NCBI GenBank assembly: GCA_020073605.1
Contig: JAIQEW010000011.1
Coordinates: forward strand, 248,001-312,000
Direction of reading: 5' to 3'
DNA: 64,000 nt
Source: Terriglobia bacterium
GTDB lineage: Bacteria; Acidobacteriota; Terriglobia; Acidiferrales; UBA7541
Shown: in pieces, positions 28,855 through 37,040 of the stretch
How positions within the stretch are numbered: the first letter of the stretch is position 1
Layout of the letters: the number at the start of each line of letters is the position of its first letter
The notes under the pieces: model-generated
What the model saw: the letters and a program-made list of their open reading frames with translations, nothing else
What the model was told of the DNA's origin: nothing
The model's database searches: none
Translations under genes and position numbers: made by a program

Positions 28855-28904
28855 CGAATCGTAAATCTAACGCTCTGCCGCGTCTATGCTATGATCCGTC
28901 AAAG

Positions 28905-29147
28905 ATGACCACATTGGAAGCAGCCTACAGCAATGACCCAAAGGTGGTCGCCCGTATCGGAGATGTTGTCATGGGACCCGGTGACGTGCGAGCAATCGTC
29001 ATCGCGATTGACGGAATGTTCGTGACCATTCTGGGAATCGGGACCAGCAAAGATACCGGGGAGACGTTTGTCCTGCCTTCACGCTGGACCGACAAGTGCC
29101 CAGCAGACCGCTGCTACTACCTGGAAAAGCAAACGCTGAGTCTCTAA
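28905..29147 (+). CDS. Small hypothetical protein in tRNA-bounded islet
   Basis: Eighty residues, no signal peptide and no membrane segment. It is beta-rich (VVARIGDVVMGPGDVRAIVIAIDGMF) with a C-terminal RWTDKCPADRCYYLEK carrying two cysteines. I see no ribosome-binding site; a TATGAT-like -10 lies 10-15 bases before the ATG, so a nearly leaderless message is possible. Family not recognised. It is followed 17 bases later by the DUF805 gene. Confidence 0.55.
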   Translation: MTTLEAAYSNDPKVVARIGDVVMGPGDVRAIVIAIDGMFVTILGIGTSKDTGETFVLPSRWTDKCPADRCYYLEKQTLSL

Positions 29148-29164
29148 GCCCTGGCGTCCAAAAC

Positions 29165-29497
29165 ATGACGAATATCTTCACGTTGAAGGGTCGTCTAACT
29201 GGTGGACGATTTTTCGCGTGGTATCTGCCCACTGTCCTTCTTGGAGTCGTTTTGAAATTCGACCTTGTGGCAAGCCCTTGGGATAGCATCATTGCCTTGC
29301 TATATCTTATCAGCCTGCCAGTGGCAGTAATCGCAGCAGTTCGTCGGTCTCACGACCTCGGGCACAGTGGTTGGTTTGCCCTTATCACCCTTATTCCCTT
29401 TGTCGGGTGGTACTTAGTTTTCAAACAGGGCCAGCCTGGTGAGAATAAGTACGGCCCTCCACCAAGTCGGAAGTCCGACGTACAGTCAGCCGGGTAA
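29165..29497 (+). CDS. DUF805-type membrane protein
   Basis: A 110-residue inner-membrane protein of the DUF805 kind: FTLKGRLTGGRFFAWYLPTVLLGVVL at the start, the conserved AAVRRSHDLGHSGWFALI centre, and LIPFVGWYLVFKQGQPGENKYGP at the end. Three or four membrane helices. Family function is unknown; members are frequent on phage-like and accessory DNA. It is the second gene of the tRNA-bounded islet. Confidence 0.8.
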   Translation: MTNIFTLKGRLTGGRFFAWYLPTVLLGVVLKFDLVASPWDSIIALLYLISLPVAVIAAVRRSHDLGHSGWFALITLIPFVGWYLVFKQGQPGENKYGPPPSRKSDVQSAG

Positions 29498-29612
29498 ACT
29501 CTACTGGACAAAGAAATCTGGATGAAGTCCGGCGAGGTGCCCGGGCACACCATCGGAGATGGTCACAGGGTTGCGGTAGAGAGAATACAAGAGATGTTGG
29601 TCTAAAGTTAAT

Positions 29613-29688
<76 letters not shown>

Positions 29689-29715
29689 ACCGAAAGGAAA
29701 ACGACAGCGATTGCT

Positions 29716-29745
29716 TTTATAGCACCCAGAGACGCGAAGCGTCAA
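29716..29745 (-). promoter_or_regulatory. Promoter of tRNA-Ala
   Basis: On the minus strand, TTGACG (29745-29740) and TATAAA (29721-29716) are separated by 18 bases, and a TG one base before the -10 makes it an extended -10 element. It lies 28 bases upstream of the tRNA 5' end. Confidence 0.7.
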
Positions 29746-29786
29746 ACGAGGCGCGAACCAGAGCATGTCGAAAACTCATCTTCATG

Positions 29787-29810
29787 ACCTCAGGGGTTGA
29801 AACCCCTGAG
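29787..29810. repeat. Perfect palindrome, family A variant
   Basis: Eleven-base arms CCTCAGGGGTT and AACCCCTGAGG separated by GA. The core is shared with the family A hairpins at 5721 and 29824, but the outer arm bases differ and remain complementary. Confidence 0.8.
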
Positions 29811-29823
29811 GTAATCAAGCGAC

Positions 29824-29852
29824 TCACGGCGGGGTTGAAACCCCGCCCTTCC
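29824..29852. repeat. Dispersed palindromic repeat, family A copy 2
   Basis: Identical over 29 bases to 5721-5749, with the hairpin at 29828-29847. It lies 14 bases after the variant palindrome and just upstream of the MBL-fold gene. Confidence 0.8.
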
Positions 29853-29884
29853 GCCTTTCAACAAACTGCTAGAATACGTCCGCA

Positions 29885-31285
29885 ATGGCGAAGATCACTT
29901 TTCTGGGCGCGGCGGGAACGGTGACCGGCTCGAAGTACCTGATCGAAGCAGGGGGCAAGCGGCTGCTGGTGGACTGCGGGCTGTTTGAAGGCTCAAAGCA
30001 ACTGAAGCAGCGCAACTGGGATGAGCTCCCCATCGACCCGGCGACGATCGATTGGGTGCTGCTGACGCACGCGCACATCGACCACACGGGCTATCTGCCG
30101 CGGCTTGCGCGGAGCGGGTTTCGCGGGCCGATCTATGCCAACGCGGCTACGCAAGAACTTTGCGCGCTCCTGCTTCCCGATTCCGCACACATACAGGAAG
30201 AAGACGCGCAATACGCGGCGAAGAAGGGTTACAGCGCGCACAAGCCTCCGCTGCCTCTTTATACCGTTGCGGAATCGCATGCGGCGCTTCAGCAATTCCG
30301 GATGATTCCGCGCGCCGAACCGTTCACGATCAGCCCGCAATTTTCCGTCCGGCCGCACGACGCGGGACACATTCTTGGATCGACCTGGCTCGAGCTGACG
30401 ATTATGGAAAACGGGAAGCAGACGCTGGTGGTTTTCTCCGGCGACGTTGGCCGCTACGATCAGCCCATCCTGAAGGATCCAGAATCGCCCGCGCGCGCCG
30501 ATTTTCTGCTGTGCGAATCGACATACGGCGACCGGGACCATCCGGCCGGTTCGGTCCTGGATGAGTTGGCGGAAATCGTCAATGCAACCGCGAAGCGCGG
30601 CGGAGCGGTCGTGATTCCGGCGTTCGCCGTCGGCAGGACGCAGATGCTGATGTATTACCTCCGCCAACTCGAGGAGCAGCAGCGCATCCCGCATCTGCCG
30701 GTGTTCGTGGACAGCCCGATGGCGATCAACGTAACGGGCCTCTACATGAACCATCACGAAGACCACGACGCGGATTTCAGACAGCAGGAAGCGACCGGGA
30801 GTCACGATCCGCTGAACTGCCATGAAGTCCACATGACGCGCAGCGTGGAAGAATCGAAGAAGATCAACGACGTCGTCGCGCCCTGCATCATCATCTCAGC
30901 GAGCGGGATGATCACGGGAGGGCGCATCAAGCACCATCTGGCAAAGCGGCTGCCGGATTCAAGAAGCACGGTCCTGCTCGTTGGGTTCCAGGCTGAAGGC
31001 TCGGGCGGGCGCGCGCTGCTGGATGGCGCGAAGTATTTGCGCATTCACAACGAACAGATTCCCGTGCGGGCGAAGATTATCGAGGTTGGACAACTCTCCG
31101 CGCACGCGGGGAAAAGCGAATTGCTACGATGGCTTTCCGGTTTTCAGGCTCCGCCCAAGCAGACGTTTCTGGTGCACGGCGAACCGAGCGGGCTTAACGG
31201 GCTGCGCGACGCCATCGCGAGCCAATACCGCTGGCCGGTGACGATCCCTGCGTATCAGCAGTCGTTTGACTTGGGCGCGATGTGA
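29885..31285 (+). CDS. MBL-fold beta-CASP protein (CPSF/RNase J-like)
   Basis: A 466-residue metallo-beta-lactamase-fold protein. The metal-binding motif is LLTHAHIDHTGYLPRL (about 57-72). Further ligands are in PHDAGHILGSTWLEL and VFSGDVGRYDQP. The beta-CASP region contains CESTYGDRDHP, IPAFAVGRTQ and ISASGMITGGRIKHHL, ending with VHGEPSG. This is the bacterial class related to CPSF-type RNA nucleases, so an RNA-processing role is likely but unproven. It is monocistronic. Confidence 0.88.
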   Translation: MAKITFLGAAGTVTGSKYLIEAGGKRLLVDCGLFEGSKQLKQRNWDELPIDPATIDWVLLTHAHIDHTGYLPRLARSGFRGPIYANAATQELCALLLPDSAHIQEEDAQYAAKKGYSAHKPPLPLYTVAESHAALQQFRMIPRAEPFTISPQFSVRPHDAGHILGSTWLELTIMENGKQTLVVFSGDVGRYDQPILKDPESPARADFLLCESTYGDRDHPAGSVLDELAEIVNATAKRGGAVVIPAFAVGRTQMLMYYLRQLEEQQRIPHLPVFVDSPMAINVTGLYMNHHEDHDADFRQQEATGSHDPLNCHEVHMTRSVEESKKINDVVAPCIIISASGMITGGRIKHHLAKRLPDSRSTVLLVGFQAEGSGGRALLDGAKYLRIHNEQIPVRAKIIEVGQLSAHAGKSELLRWLSGFQAPPKQTFLVHGEPSGLNGLRDAIASQYRWPVTIPAYQQSFDLGAM

Positions 31286-31318
31286 CCGGGTGCTTCATCG
31301 AGCAGCGGACTCTGCCGC

Positions 31319-32518
31319 TCACTTCGCAATCTTGAGTTTGGCGAGGCGCTCGGCGGCGGCCTGAAATGTCTTTTCCGTTTTGCAGAACGTGAAGCGGAGG
31401 TGTGTGCGGCCGTCCGCCGGATTGTGGTAGAAGCTCGATCCCGGCACGGCGGCCACGCCGATATCGGTCACAAGATACTTCGCGAACGCGACGTCATCCG
31501 GAAAACCGAACGCGGAAATATCCGTCATGATGTAGTAGGCGCCGCGAGGCTTGAAACAGCGGAAACCTGCGCTCGTCAAAATTCCTAGCAGGCGATCGCG
31601 GCGCGCGAGGTAGTCGCGCGCGAGCGATTCGTAGTAGCTCGAAGGCGATTGCAACGCCACTGCTCCTGCCTCCTGCAACGGCGCCGCCGCCCCAACCGTG
31701 ACGAAGTCGTGCACCTTGCGGATCGCCGCGGTCACTTCCGGCGATGCGATGGCCCAGCCGACCCGCCAGCCCGTGACGCTGTAGGTCTTCGAAAGCGCGT
31801 TGATCGTGATCGTGCGGTCGCGCATCCCATCGAGCGAGGCGAGCGAAATGTGCCGCGCGCCGTCGTAGAGCATGTGTTCGTAGATCTCGTCCGTGATGGC
31901 GAATGTGTTCCACCGCACGCAGAGATCGCGAATGCACTCGAACTCGGCGCGCTCGAACACTTTTCCGGTGGGATTGTTCGGCGTGTTCAGGATGATCGCC
32001 TTCGTCGAAGGGCCAAACGCGGCGGCCAGCTCCTCTGGGTCGAACGTCCAATCGGGAGGACGAAGCTTCACGTAACGAGGCGTTGCGCCGGAGAGAATGG
32101 CATCGGGGCCGTAATTTTCATAGAACGGCTCGAACACGACGACTTCGTCGCCCGGATTGATGATGGCCATCATGGAGGAGATCATCGCTTCGGTGGAGCC
32201 GCAGCAGACGGTGATCTCGCGCTCGGGATCGACGGTGACGCCCTGCATGCGCTGGAAGTTTTCGGCGATGGCGTCGCGAAACTTCTTCGCGCCCCACGTG
32301 ATGGCGTACTGATTGATGTCCGCGGCAATCGCTTCCTGCGCGGCGCGCTTGATTTCGGCGGGCGCGGGAAAATCGGGATAACCCTGCGAGAGATTAACGG
32401 CGCCGTGACGAAACGCCAAGCGCGTCATTTCACGGATTACCGATTCGGTGAAAAGCTCGGCTTTGGAGGAGAGTTTCGGGCTAATGGCCGTGGCGCGTCC
32501 GGGCTGGGCTGAATTCAC
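31319..32518 (-). CDS. PLP-dependent class I/II aminotransferase
   Basis: A 399-residue fold-type I aminotransferase, close in look to the kynurenine/methionine/glutamine aminotransferases. It has LSQGYPDFPAP, the NTPNNPTGKVF segment, DEIYEHMLYDG, the PLP lysine in INALSKTYSVTGWRVGW, and the substrate-carboxylate arginine in HLRFTFC. GTG 32518 is used as start; it has GGAG upstream and lies inside the 3' end of the lytic transglycosylase gene (38-base overlap). It transfers an amino group to 2-oxoglutarate or a related keto acid; amino acid preference cannot be told. Confidence 0.88.
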   Translation of the reverse strand: MNSAQPGRATAISPKLSSKAELFTESVIREMTRLAFRHGAVNLSQGYPDFPAPAEIKRAAQEAIAADINQYAITWGAKKFRDAIAENFQRMQGVTVDPEREITVCCGSTEAMISSMMAIINPGDEVVVFEPFYENYGPDAILSGATPRYVKLRPPDWTFDPEELAAAFGPSTKAIILNTPNNPTGKVFERAEFECIRDLCVRWNTFAITDEIYEHMLYDGARHISLASLDGMRDRTITINALSKTYSVTGWRVGWAIASPEVTAAIRKVHDFVTVGAAAPLQEAGAVALQSPSSYYESLARDYLARRDRLLGILTSAGFRCFKPRGAYYIMTDISAFGFPDDVAFAKYLVTDIGVAAVPGSSFYHNPADGRTHLRFTFCKTEKTFQAAAERLAKLKIAK

Positions 32519-34694
32519 TTTGCGCTCCGTAGAGGCGGCGATAGATGTCCGCGTTGCGCGTCACGATCTCGACATACTGGCGCGTTTCGGTGAACGGAAT
32601 CGAGTCCACGAATTCCGCCTTGTCGCGATAGGTCTGACCGGCCGTCCAGAACGCCACGCGGTCTTCCCCGGCATTGTACGCGGCCAGCGCCGATTCGACG
32701 CCGCCAAACTGCTTGCGCAAAGAGGCGAAATAGGCCGTGCCGAGCCGGACATTGTAGTCCGGATCGACAAGCCGCGCCTGTGAATAGCGGAGGTTCTCCT
32801 GCTTCGCCAGGCGGCGGGCCGTCGGCCCGATCAGCTGCATCAAGCCGATGGCATTCTTGCCGGAACGCGCCTCGGGCTCGAACGCGGATTCCTGATGGAT
32901 CAGCCCGGCGACGATCATCGGGTCGAGGCCCTGACGGGCGGACCATTTTCGAATCGAAGACTCGAACGGCAGCGCATACGCGACGCGCCAGACGTCGCGC
33001 GGCACAACCGATACCGGCTGCGACTCAAGCTGCGGAAAGACCTGCCGGACCGTGACAACCGCCGCGCCATAGTGGCCGGCATCGACGGCGGATTGCGCGG
33101 CCTGAAGCAGCAAGCGCGGCTCGCCCGTCGCGGCATAGCCTGCGCGCAATTCAAGTTCGGCCGAGGAATCAAACGCGATCGAACGAAGCGCGTCGGCGCG
33201 CGATTGGCGGCCGGCGGCGGCCGGAGGAATCGGCCCGTCCAATTTGGGCGCGGCCGAGACCGGCGGAACAAAGGCGAGTACGTCCGATTTTTCCGCCGTC
33301 CCTACGCCAAGGTCGCGCAGGCGCTCGGAGGCGAGACCCTGAAAATAGTTTTGAGGATAGCGCTCGATCAACTTCGCGTAGTAGCCGCGCGCGAGCGCTG
33401 GAGTTCCGGCTTCCTCGGACAGACGGCCGAGCCAGTAGAGCGCGTCAGGAGTGTACTGCGATCCGGGAAAGCGCCGCAGATGCGCTTGCAGCATTTCCGC
33501 GGATTCGGGCTGGCGCTTCAGAACTGCGGTCCAGGCGACGCGCCATTGCGCGGAAACCGCGTTCGGCGACGCCGAAAAACTTTCTTCGAAGCGCTTGTAG
33601 TAACTTGCCGCGCGGTCGCGGTCGAGCTGCACCCAGAAGTAATTTCCGGCGAGAAAAAGGGCCGCTTCAGCCCAGTGGCTGGAGGGTGCGCGCGCGACCG
33701 CGGATTCGACCGCGGCAACCATCTGCGTATCCTGCTGCTGCGCGCGATAGTAATCCGCGAGCGAAGCGAAACGCTCGGCGTCGACATCGGGATCATTGGG
33801 AATCAGTGCGGTCATCTCCGAGGGTCCCGCGCCTAGCCCAGCGCTACATTCCAGAATGCGCAGTTGCGCGCGCTCACGATCGGCGCCCGAGAGCTCAGGC
33901 AGCAGCTCGGCATATTCGTTGCGAGCATCTCTCCAGTTCTTCGCCGCAAAAAGCGACGCAGCGTGGGCGACACGCTGATCGAGCGGCAGCGCAGGATATT
34001 CCGCGCCGAGCGTGCTGCGCAGGAAACCAAGCTTCGTGGCCGCCTGGCGAGCCTGTTCGCTCGTGGGGAAGCGCGTGTACACGGCCTGATAATCGGCCAC
34101 CGCGTCGAGAGGTTTACCGGCCTGCTCGCGAGCTTCCGCGCGCAGGAAAAGCAGCGCGGGCCTTTGCGGAGTAGAAGCATACGCATCAAGAGCGGCCACG
34201 GCCTCGGCGGGCTGGTGCCCCGCGAGCGCGGCGTCGCCGAGCGACTGGAGCGCCTGGTCGGTCATCACCGAATCCGGAAAATCGACCCGGAATCTCTTGA
34301 GCCCGGCGAGCGCATCGGCGCTGCGGCCGAGGGCCAGATCGGTTTCGGCAGACCAATAGGCTGCGTAGTCAGCGAGCAGCGGATCGCCCTTGGCGCGCGC
34401 GAGCCATTTCGCGGCCTGCGCGTAGTTCCCTTTGCCGTAGTCGAAGTACCCGAGGGCAAGCGCCGCGCGCACGCCGAGAGCGCCGGAAGATTTTTGCGTC
34501 GCAATATTGCTGAGCTGGGCGTAGGCCGGCGAAGGATTGCTCTGCCTCAGCGCGCGCGAAAGTTTCTCGAGCTGCTTCGGCGTGACGGCGGCTTTGCGTA
34601 CGGGCTCTGCCGCGGAGTTCGGGTGCGCAAAGCAGACCGAAGACACCAGCAGCAATACTCCGGCGGAGAAAGCGAGGCGGCCTGCAAATCTCAT
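32481..34694 (-). CDS. Soluble lytic murein transglycosylase with TPR-like N-terminal part
   Basis: A 737-residue exported protein. ATG 34694 begins the signal peptide (RLAFSAGVLLLVSSVCFA). The long middle is a superhelix of TPR-like repeats, as in Slt70. The C-terminal SLT domain has the catalytic glutamate in GLIHQESAFEPEARSGKNAIGLMQL and the later LGTAYFASLRKQFGGVESALAAYNAGEDRV motif. It cleaves peptidoglycan glycan strands in the periplasm with formation of 1,6-anhydro ends. It is 10 bases downstream of the 242-residue hypothetical gene and overlaps the aminotransferase gene. Confidence 0.92.
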   Translation of the reverse strand: MRFAGRLAFSAGVLLLVSSVCFAHPNSAAEPVRKAAVTPKQLEKLSRALRQSNPSPAYAQLSNIATQKSSGALGVRAALALGYFDYGKGNYAQAAKWLARAKGDPLLADYAAYWSAETDLALGRSADALAGLKRFRVDFPDSVMTDQALQSLGDAALAGHQPAEAVAALDAYASTPQRPALLFLRAEAREQAGKPLDAVADYQAVYTRFPTSEQARQAATKLGFLRSTLGAEYPALPLDQRVAHAASLFAAKNWRDARNEYAELLPELSGADRERAQLRILECSAGLGAGPSEMTALIPNDPDVDAERFASLADYYRAQQQDTQMVAAVESAVARAPSSHWAEAALFLAGNYFWVQLDRDRAASYYKRFEESFSASPNAVSAQWRVAWTAVLKRQPESAEMLQAHLRRFPGSQYTPDALYWLGRLSEEAGTPALARGYYAKLIERYPQNYFQGLASERLRDLGVGTAEKSDVLAFVPPVSAAPKLDGPIPPAAAGRQSRADALRSIAFDSSAELELRAGYAATGEPRLLLQAAQSAVDAGHYGAAVVTVRQVFPQLESQPVSVVPRDVWRVAYALPFESSIRKWSARQGLDPMIVAGLIHQESAFEPEARSGKNAIGLMQLIGPTARRLAKQENLRYSQARLVDPDYNVRLGTAYFASLRKQFGGVESALAAYNAGEDRVAFWTAGQTYRDKAEFVDSIPFTETRQYVEIVTRNADIYRRLYGAQSEFSPARTRHGH

Positions 34695-34704
34695 GGCTGC
34701 TATT

Positions 34705-35433
34705 TTACTGCCGCAGGACGGGCGAGGGATAGGGGTAGTCTCCGACGGCCTGCAAATCGCCCTCGGCGAGGATCTCCACCAACCAATGGTGGAAGTAATC
34801 CACGGGATGGTCCTGGATCGCGCGGAAGCGGCGGTCATATTCCTTGCGTGCTTTATCGATATCACTGCGCAACCGATTACAGATGTCCCTATTCTCACGG
34901 CCCAATCGAACGTCCTTGGGCCTCAATAGTTTGATGTCTTGCATGGCCACTTTGGCTACCCGGTTGGCCCGGCGGTGGAGGTCTTTCAGCTCGTCCGACA
35001 GGCTGGCGACATCGAAGGCCGCAGTTTCCGCAACCGCCGCTTCCACCGGCTCTTCAGGCTCGGCGACTGGCGGCTCCTCGATCGCAGCAGCATGCACGGG
35101 AATCTCGGCGGGCGACTCCTCGACTTCCGCAACGGCGGAAGCCTTTGCGCCGGCATGCTCGTCCGAGCCATGCTGCTCGCGCGGATTCAGCGCGACGGCC
35201 ACGAAGTTCGAAAGCACGGACAACCCCGCGGCGAGCGCGGACGCCGCGGTCTGCGCGCGGAGCATCGCGGGCAGAGCATTGCTTGGGCGGCTGGACGAGC
35301 ACGCCGCCACAAGATCGGCGTACGCCTGGTGCAGCTCATCCGCCGTGCGTTGCAGCGGAGCGAGATTGTCGCGCAAGGCCCGAGAAACGGCCTCTTCGAG
35401 GGCCTGTTCGAGAGATTTTTGCCGCTCTTTCAA
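34705..35433 (-). CDS. Hypothetical alanine/glutamate-rich coiled-coil protein
   Basis: A 242-residue soluble protein starting at TTG 35433 with GGGGA upstream. The N-terminal helix (KERQKSLEQALEEAVSRALRDNLAPLQRTADELHQAYADLV) is coiled-coil-like, followed by a low-complexity A/E/P linker (about 95-140). The C-terminal domain is charged (LKDLHRRANRVAKVAMQDIKLLRPKDVRLGRENRDICNRL). I do not recognise it. It precedes the lytic transglycosylase gene closely and may share its transcript. Confidence 0.6.
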   Translation of the reverse strand: MKERQKSLEQALEEAVSRALRDNLAPLQRTADELHQAYADLVAACSSSRPSNALPAMLRAQTAASALAAGLSVLSNFVAVALNPREQHGSDEHAGAKASAVAEVEESPAEIPVHAAAIEEPPVAEPEEPVEAAVAETAAFDVASLSDELKDLHRRANRVAKVAMQDIKLLRPKDVRLGRENRDICNRLRSDIDKARKEYDRRFRAIQDHPVDYFHHWLVEILAEGDLQAVGDYPYPSPVLRQ

Positions 35434-35615
35434 GGGTTTCCCCTACCTTTTGCGATTATGGAAACCGTATCTCGGGGTGTCAACGGACATTCCTCGCGCA
35501 TGTTCCTGAGTATGCAGGGCATGCCCGAGCAGAGCGGCGGGCGGGTTCAGGTTTCGCTTGCCTTCCCCGGGGCTGGTTCGTATCTTCGAGGCGCCAAGCG
35601 GGAGTCCCCAGCCCC

Positions 35616-36119
35616 ATGCTGACGGCCAAGCAGATACAAGAGCTCCTGAAGCTGCAACCTCTCCCCATCGAAGGCGGATACTTCGTCGAGACGTACAGGT
35701 CGAAATTCACCCTGGCGCAGTCATCGCTTCCGCCCTCCTATCCGGGCGAGCGGGCGCTCTCGACGGCGATCTATTACATGCTCACTCCGGACACCTTCTC
35801 CGCCATGCACCGGCTCAAGGGAGACGAGGTCTACCACTTCTATTTGGGCGATCCGGTCGAGATGCTGGTGCTGAAACCGGACGGAACCGCGGAAGCGATT
35901 CTGCTGGGACAAGGCATCGCGTCAGGCATGCGCCTGCAGCATGTCGTCCCAGCGGGGGCGTGGCAGGGCTCGCGTCTCGCTCCCGGCGGGAAATACGCGC
36001 TGATGGGCACCACGATGGGGCCCGGATTTGACCCGCAAGACTACGAGCCGGGCAAGCGCGAAGAGTTAAGCGCCAGGTACGCCGCATATGCCCCTCTGAT
36101 TGCTTTCCTTACCAGGTGA
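35616..36119 (+). CDS. DUF985/Cupin_5 family protein
   Basis: A 167-residue single-domain cupin. ATG 35616 opens the family start (TAKQIQELLKLQPLPIEGGYFVETYRS). The conserved TAIYYMLTPDTFSAMHRLKGDEVYHFYLGDPVEMLVL and the later GTTMGPGFDPQDYEPGKREEL are signature segments. The histidine and glutamate positions of a cupin metal site are present. Enzymatic role is unknown. It stands between a divergent gene and ssrA. Confidence 0.85.
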   Translation: MLTAKQIQELLKLQPLPIEGGYFVETYRSKFTLAQSSLPPSYPGERALSTAIYYMLTPDTFSAMHRLKGDEVYHFYLGDPVEMLVLKPDGTAEAILLGQGIASGMRLQHVVPAGAWQGSRLAPGGKYALMGTTMGPGFDPQDYEPGKREELSARYAAYAPLIAFLTR

Positions 36120-36202
36120 CGTGCTTCCGTCTTCATTAGGCACTCGATCTATTCACGCCTCGAAAGCGCGAATTCAGCGCTCAGCAGGCACAAGCTCCAA
36201 AA

Positions 36203-36211
36203 TGCTATAAT
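36203..36211 (+). promoter_or_regulatory. Extended -10 promoter of ssrA
   Basis: TGCTATAAT is a consensus extended -10 box ending 12 bases before the mature tmRNA 5' end. I see no good -35, which extended -10 promoters tolerate. Confidence 0.7.
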
Positions 36212-36223
36212 GGGGTTACCAAC

Positions 36224-36577
36224 GGGGGCGACACGGTTTCGACGGAAGCTGTCGCGGCTCGAAGGCATGCCGGGCCCCACCTGCCCGCAATCGGGTGGAA
36301 ATAGACAACTGGCAACTCACAGTTGGCTCTCGCAGCCTAACCAAAAGTAAGCTGCGCGTCTCCCCAGGCGTCACCTACGCGCTTGGGATGAGGCGTCACA
36401 CAGTAGGCTGGCCATCGCGTTTCGGTCCGTAATGCGGCGGCGAGATCATCGGACTAGCCGGCGGCGCGTCTTGCCCGCTCTGAGTTCCGTCGGCGAAACC
36501 TTCGGAACGGGATAAGCATGTAGTCTTCGAGTTGTAAGGCTTCTCGGACGGGGGTTCAACTCCCCCCGCCTCCACCA
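36224..36577 (+). ncRNA. ssrA: tmRNA (transfer-messenger RNA)
   Basis: A 354-base one-piece tmRNA that rescues stalled ribosomes with SmpB. The 5' end GGGGGCG pairs with CGCCTCC near the 3' end and includes the alanine-type G-U pair; the CCA is encoded. The tag reading frame ends at TAA 36338-36340 and its last eight residues read NSQLALAA. With the upstream codons from 36305 it would be 11 residues (TTGNSQLALAA), but the exact resume codon is uncertain. The T arm TTCAA is at the 3' end. The last 21 bases are duplicated downstream at 36937. Confidence 0.95.
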
Positions 36578-36639
36578 TTTCCGACGAAGGAAAGGGTGTC
36601 CCGAGCGAAGCCCGCAGTGCGGGCGAGCCGAGGGGCACC

Positions 36640-36931
36640 TGGTTCCTTGATGTTCTTCTGCTAAGTCCTCGAGTGTGCGGACCGCTCACTCTACATCGGA
36701 GTCACAGAGGATCCGGCACAGCGAGTGCAGCACCACAATGAAGGCAAGGGCTCCGAATGGACCGCAGCGCGCCGGCCTGTAAGGCTGGTCTGGACCGAGG
36801 AGCACTCAACGCTATCATCGGCGCGCAAGCGAGAAAACCAGTTGAAGCACTGGAGTCGCGCGAAAAAGGCTGCCCTCGTCGGGGGTTCCCCTCGACTACG
36901 CTCGGGACAAACTCAGGTCAAGAGCACCTGA
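36640..36931 (+). pseudogene. GIY-YIG nuclease-like gene, broken
   Basis: The frame ending at 36931 encodes VLECADRSLYIGVTED (the YIG part), then QHHNEGKGSEWTAARRPVRLVW and a typical basic end HWSRAKKAALV, all characteristic of short single-domain GIY-YIG proteins (UPF0213-like). The beginning (WFLDVLL) is in another frame, and a TAA at about 36662 precedes the YIG part. There is no proper start codon, so the gene appears frameshifted. The C-terminus runs into repeat sequence. Confidence 0.7.
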
Positions 36932-36936
36932 GTTTG
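36908..36936. repeat. Perfect 11-base inverted repeat next to the tmRNA-end copy
   Basis: CAAACTCAGGT and ACCTGAGTTTG are separated by seven bases and touch the left border of the 36937 repeat. There is no T tract, so it is not a typical terminator. Confidence 0.75.
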
Positions 36937-36960
36937 CAACTCCCCCCGCCTCCACCATTT
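36937..36960 (+). repeat. att-like copy of the tmRNA 3' end
   Basis: Identical over 24 bases to 36557-36580 (T-arm end, acceptor 3' strand, CCA and three following bases). Confidence 0.8.
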
Positions 36961-37040
36961 TTTCGGTCTGGGAAAGTTTAGTCCTGAGCGGGTCCGCGTA
37001 TCGCGCGAATCGAAGGGCAACAATCAACGAGCGGCGGAGG

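Larger units (their letters stand above)
36557..36960. mobile_element. Remnant bounded by tmRNA 3'-end repeats
   Basis: A 24-base direct repeat (36557-36580 and 36937-36960) spans the tmRNA 3' end and a copy 380 bases downstream. The DNA between holds a broken GIY-YIG gene and a strong hairpin. The ssrA 3' end is a classic integrase target, so this is most likely an att scar, although a simple local duplication is possible. There is no integrase. Confidence 0.55.
36578..37040. other. Region downstream of ssrA: gene relic and repeats
   Basis: These 463 bases hold no intact gene. They contain a GIY-YIG relic, a perfect 11-base hairpin and a copy of the tmRNA 3' end. After 36961, about 80 bases of unassigned sequence lead to the stop of the HTH gene. 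Confidence 0.7.

Noticed and set aside
36725-36931. An intact small GIY-YIG gene starting at ATG 36725
   Set aside because: This start would leave out the LYIG motif, which is encoded just upstream in the same frame behind a stop codon. The gene is truncated or frameshifted.
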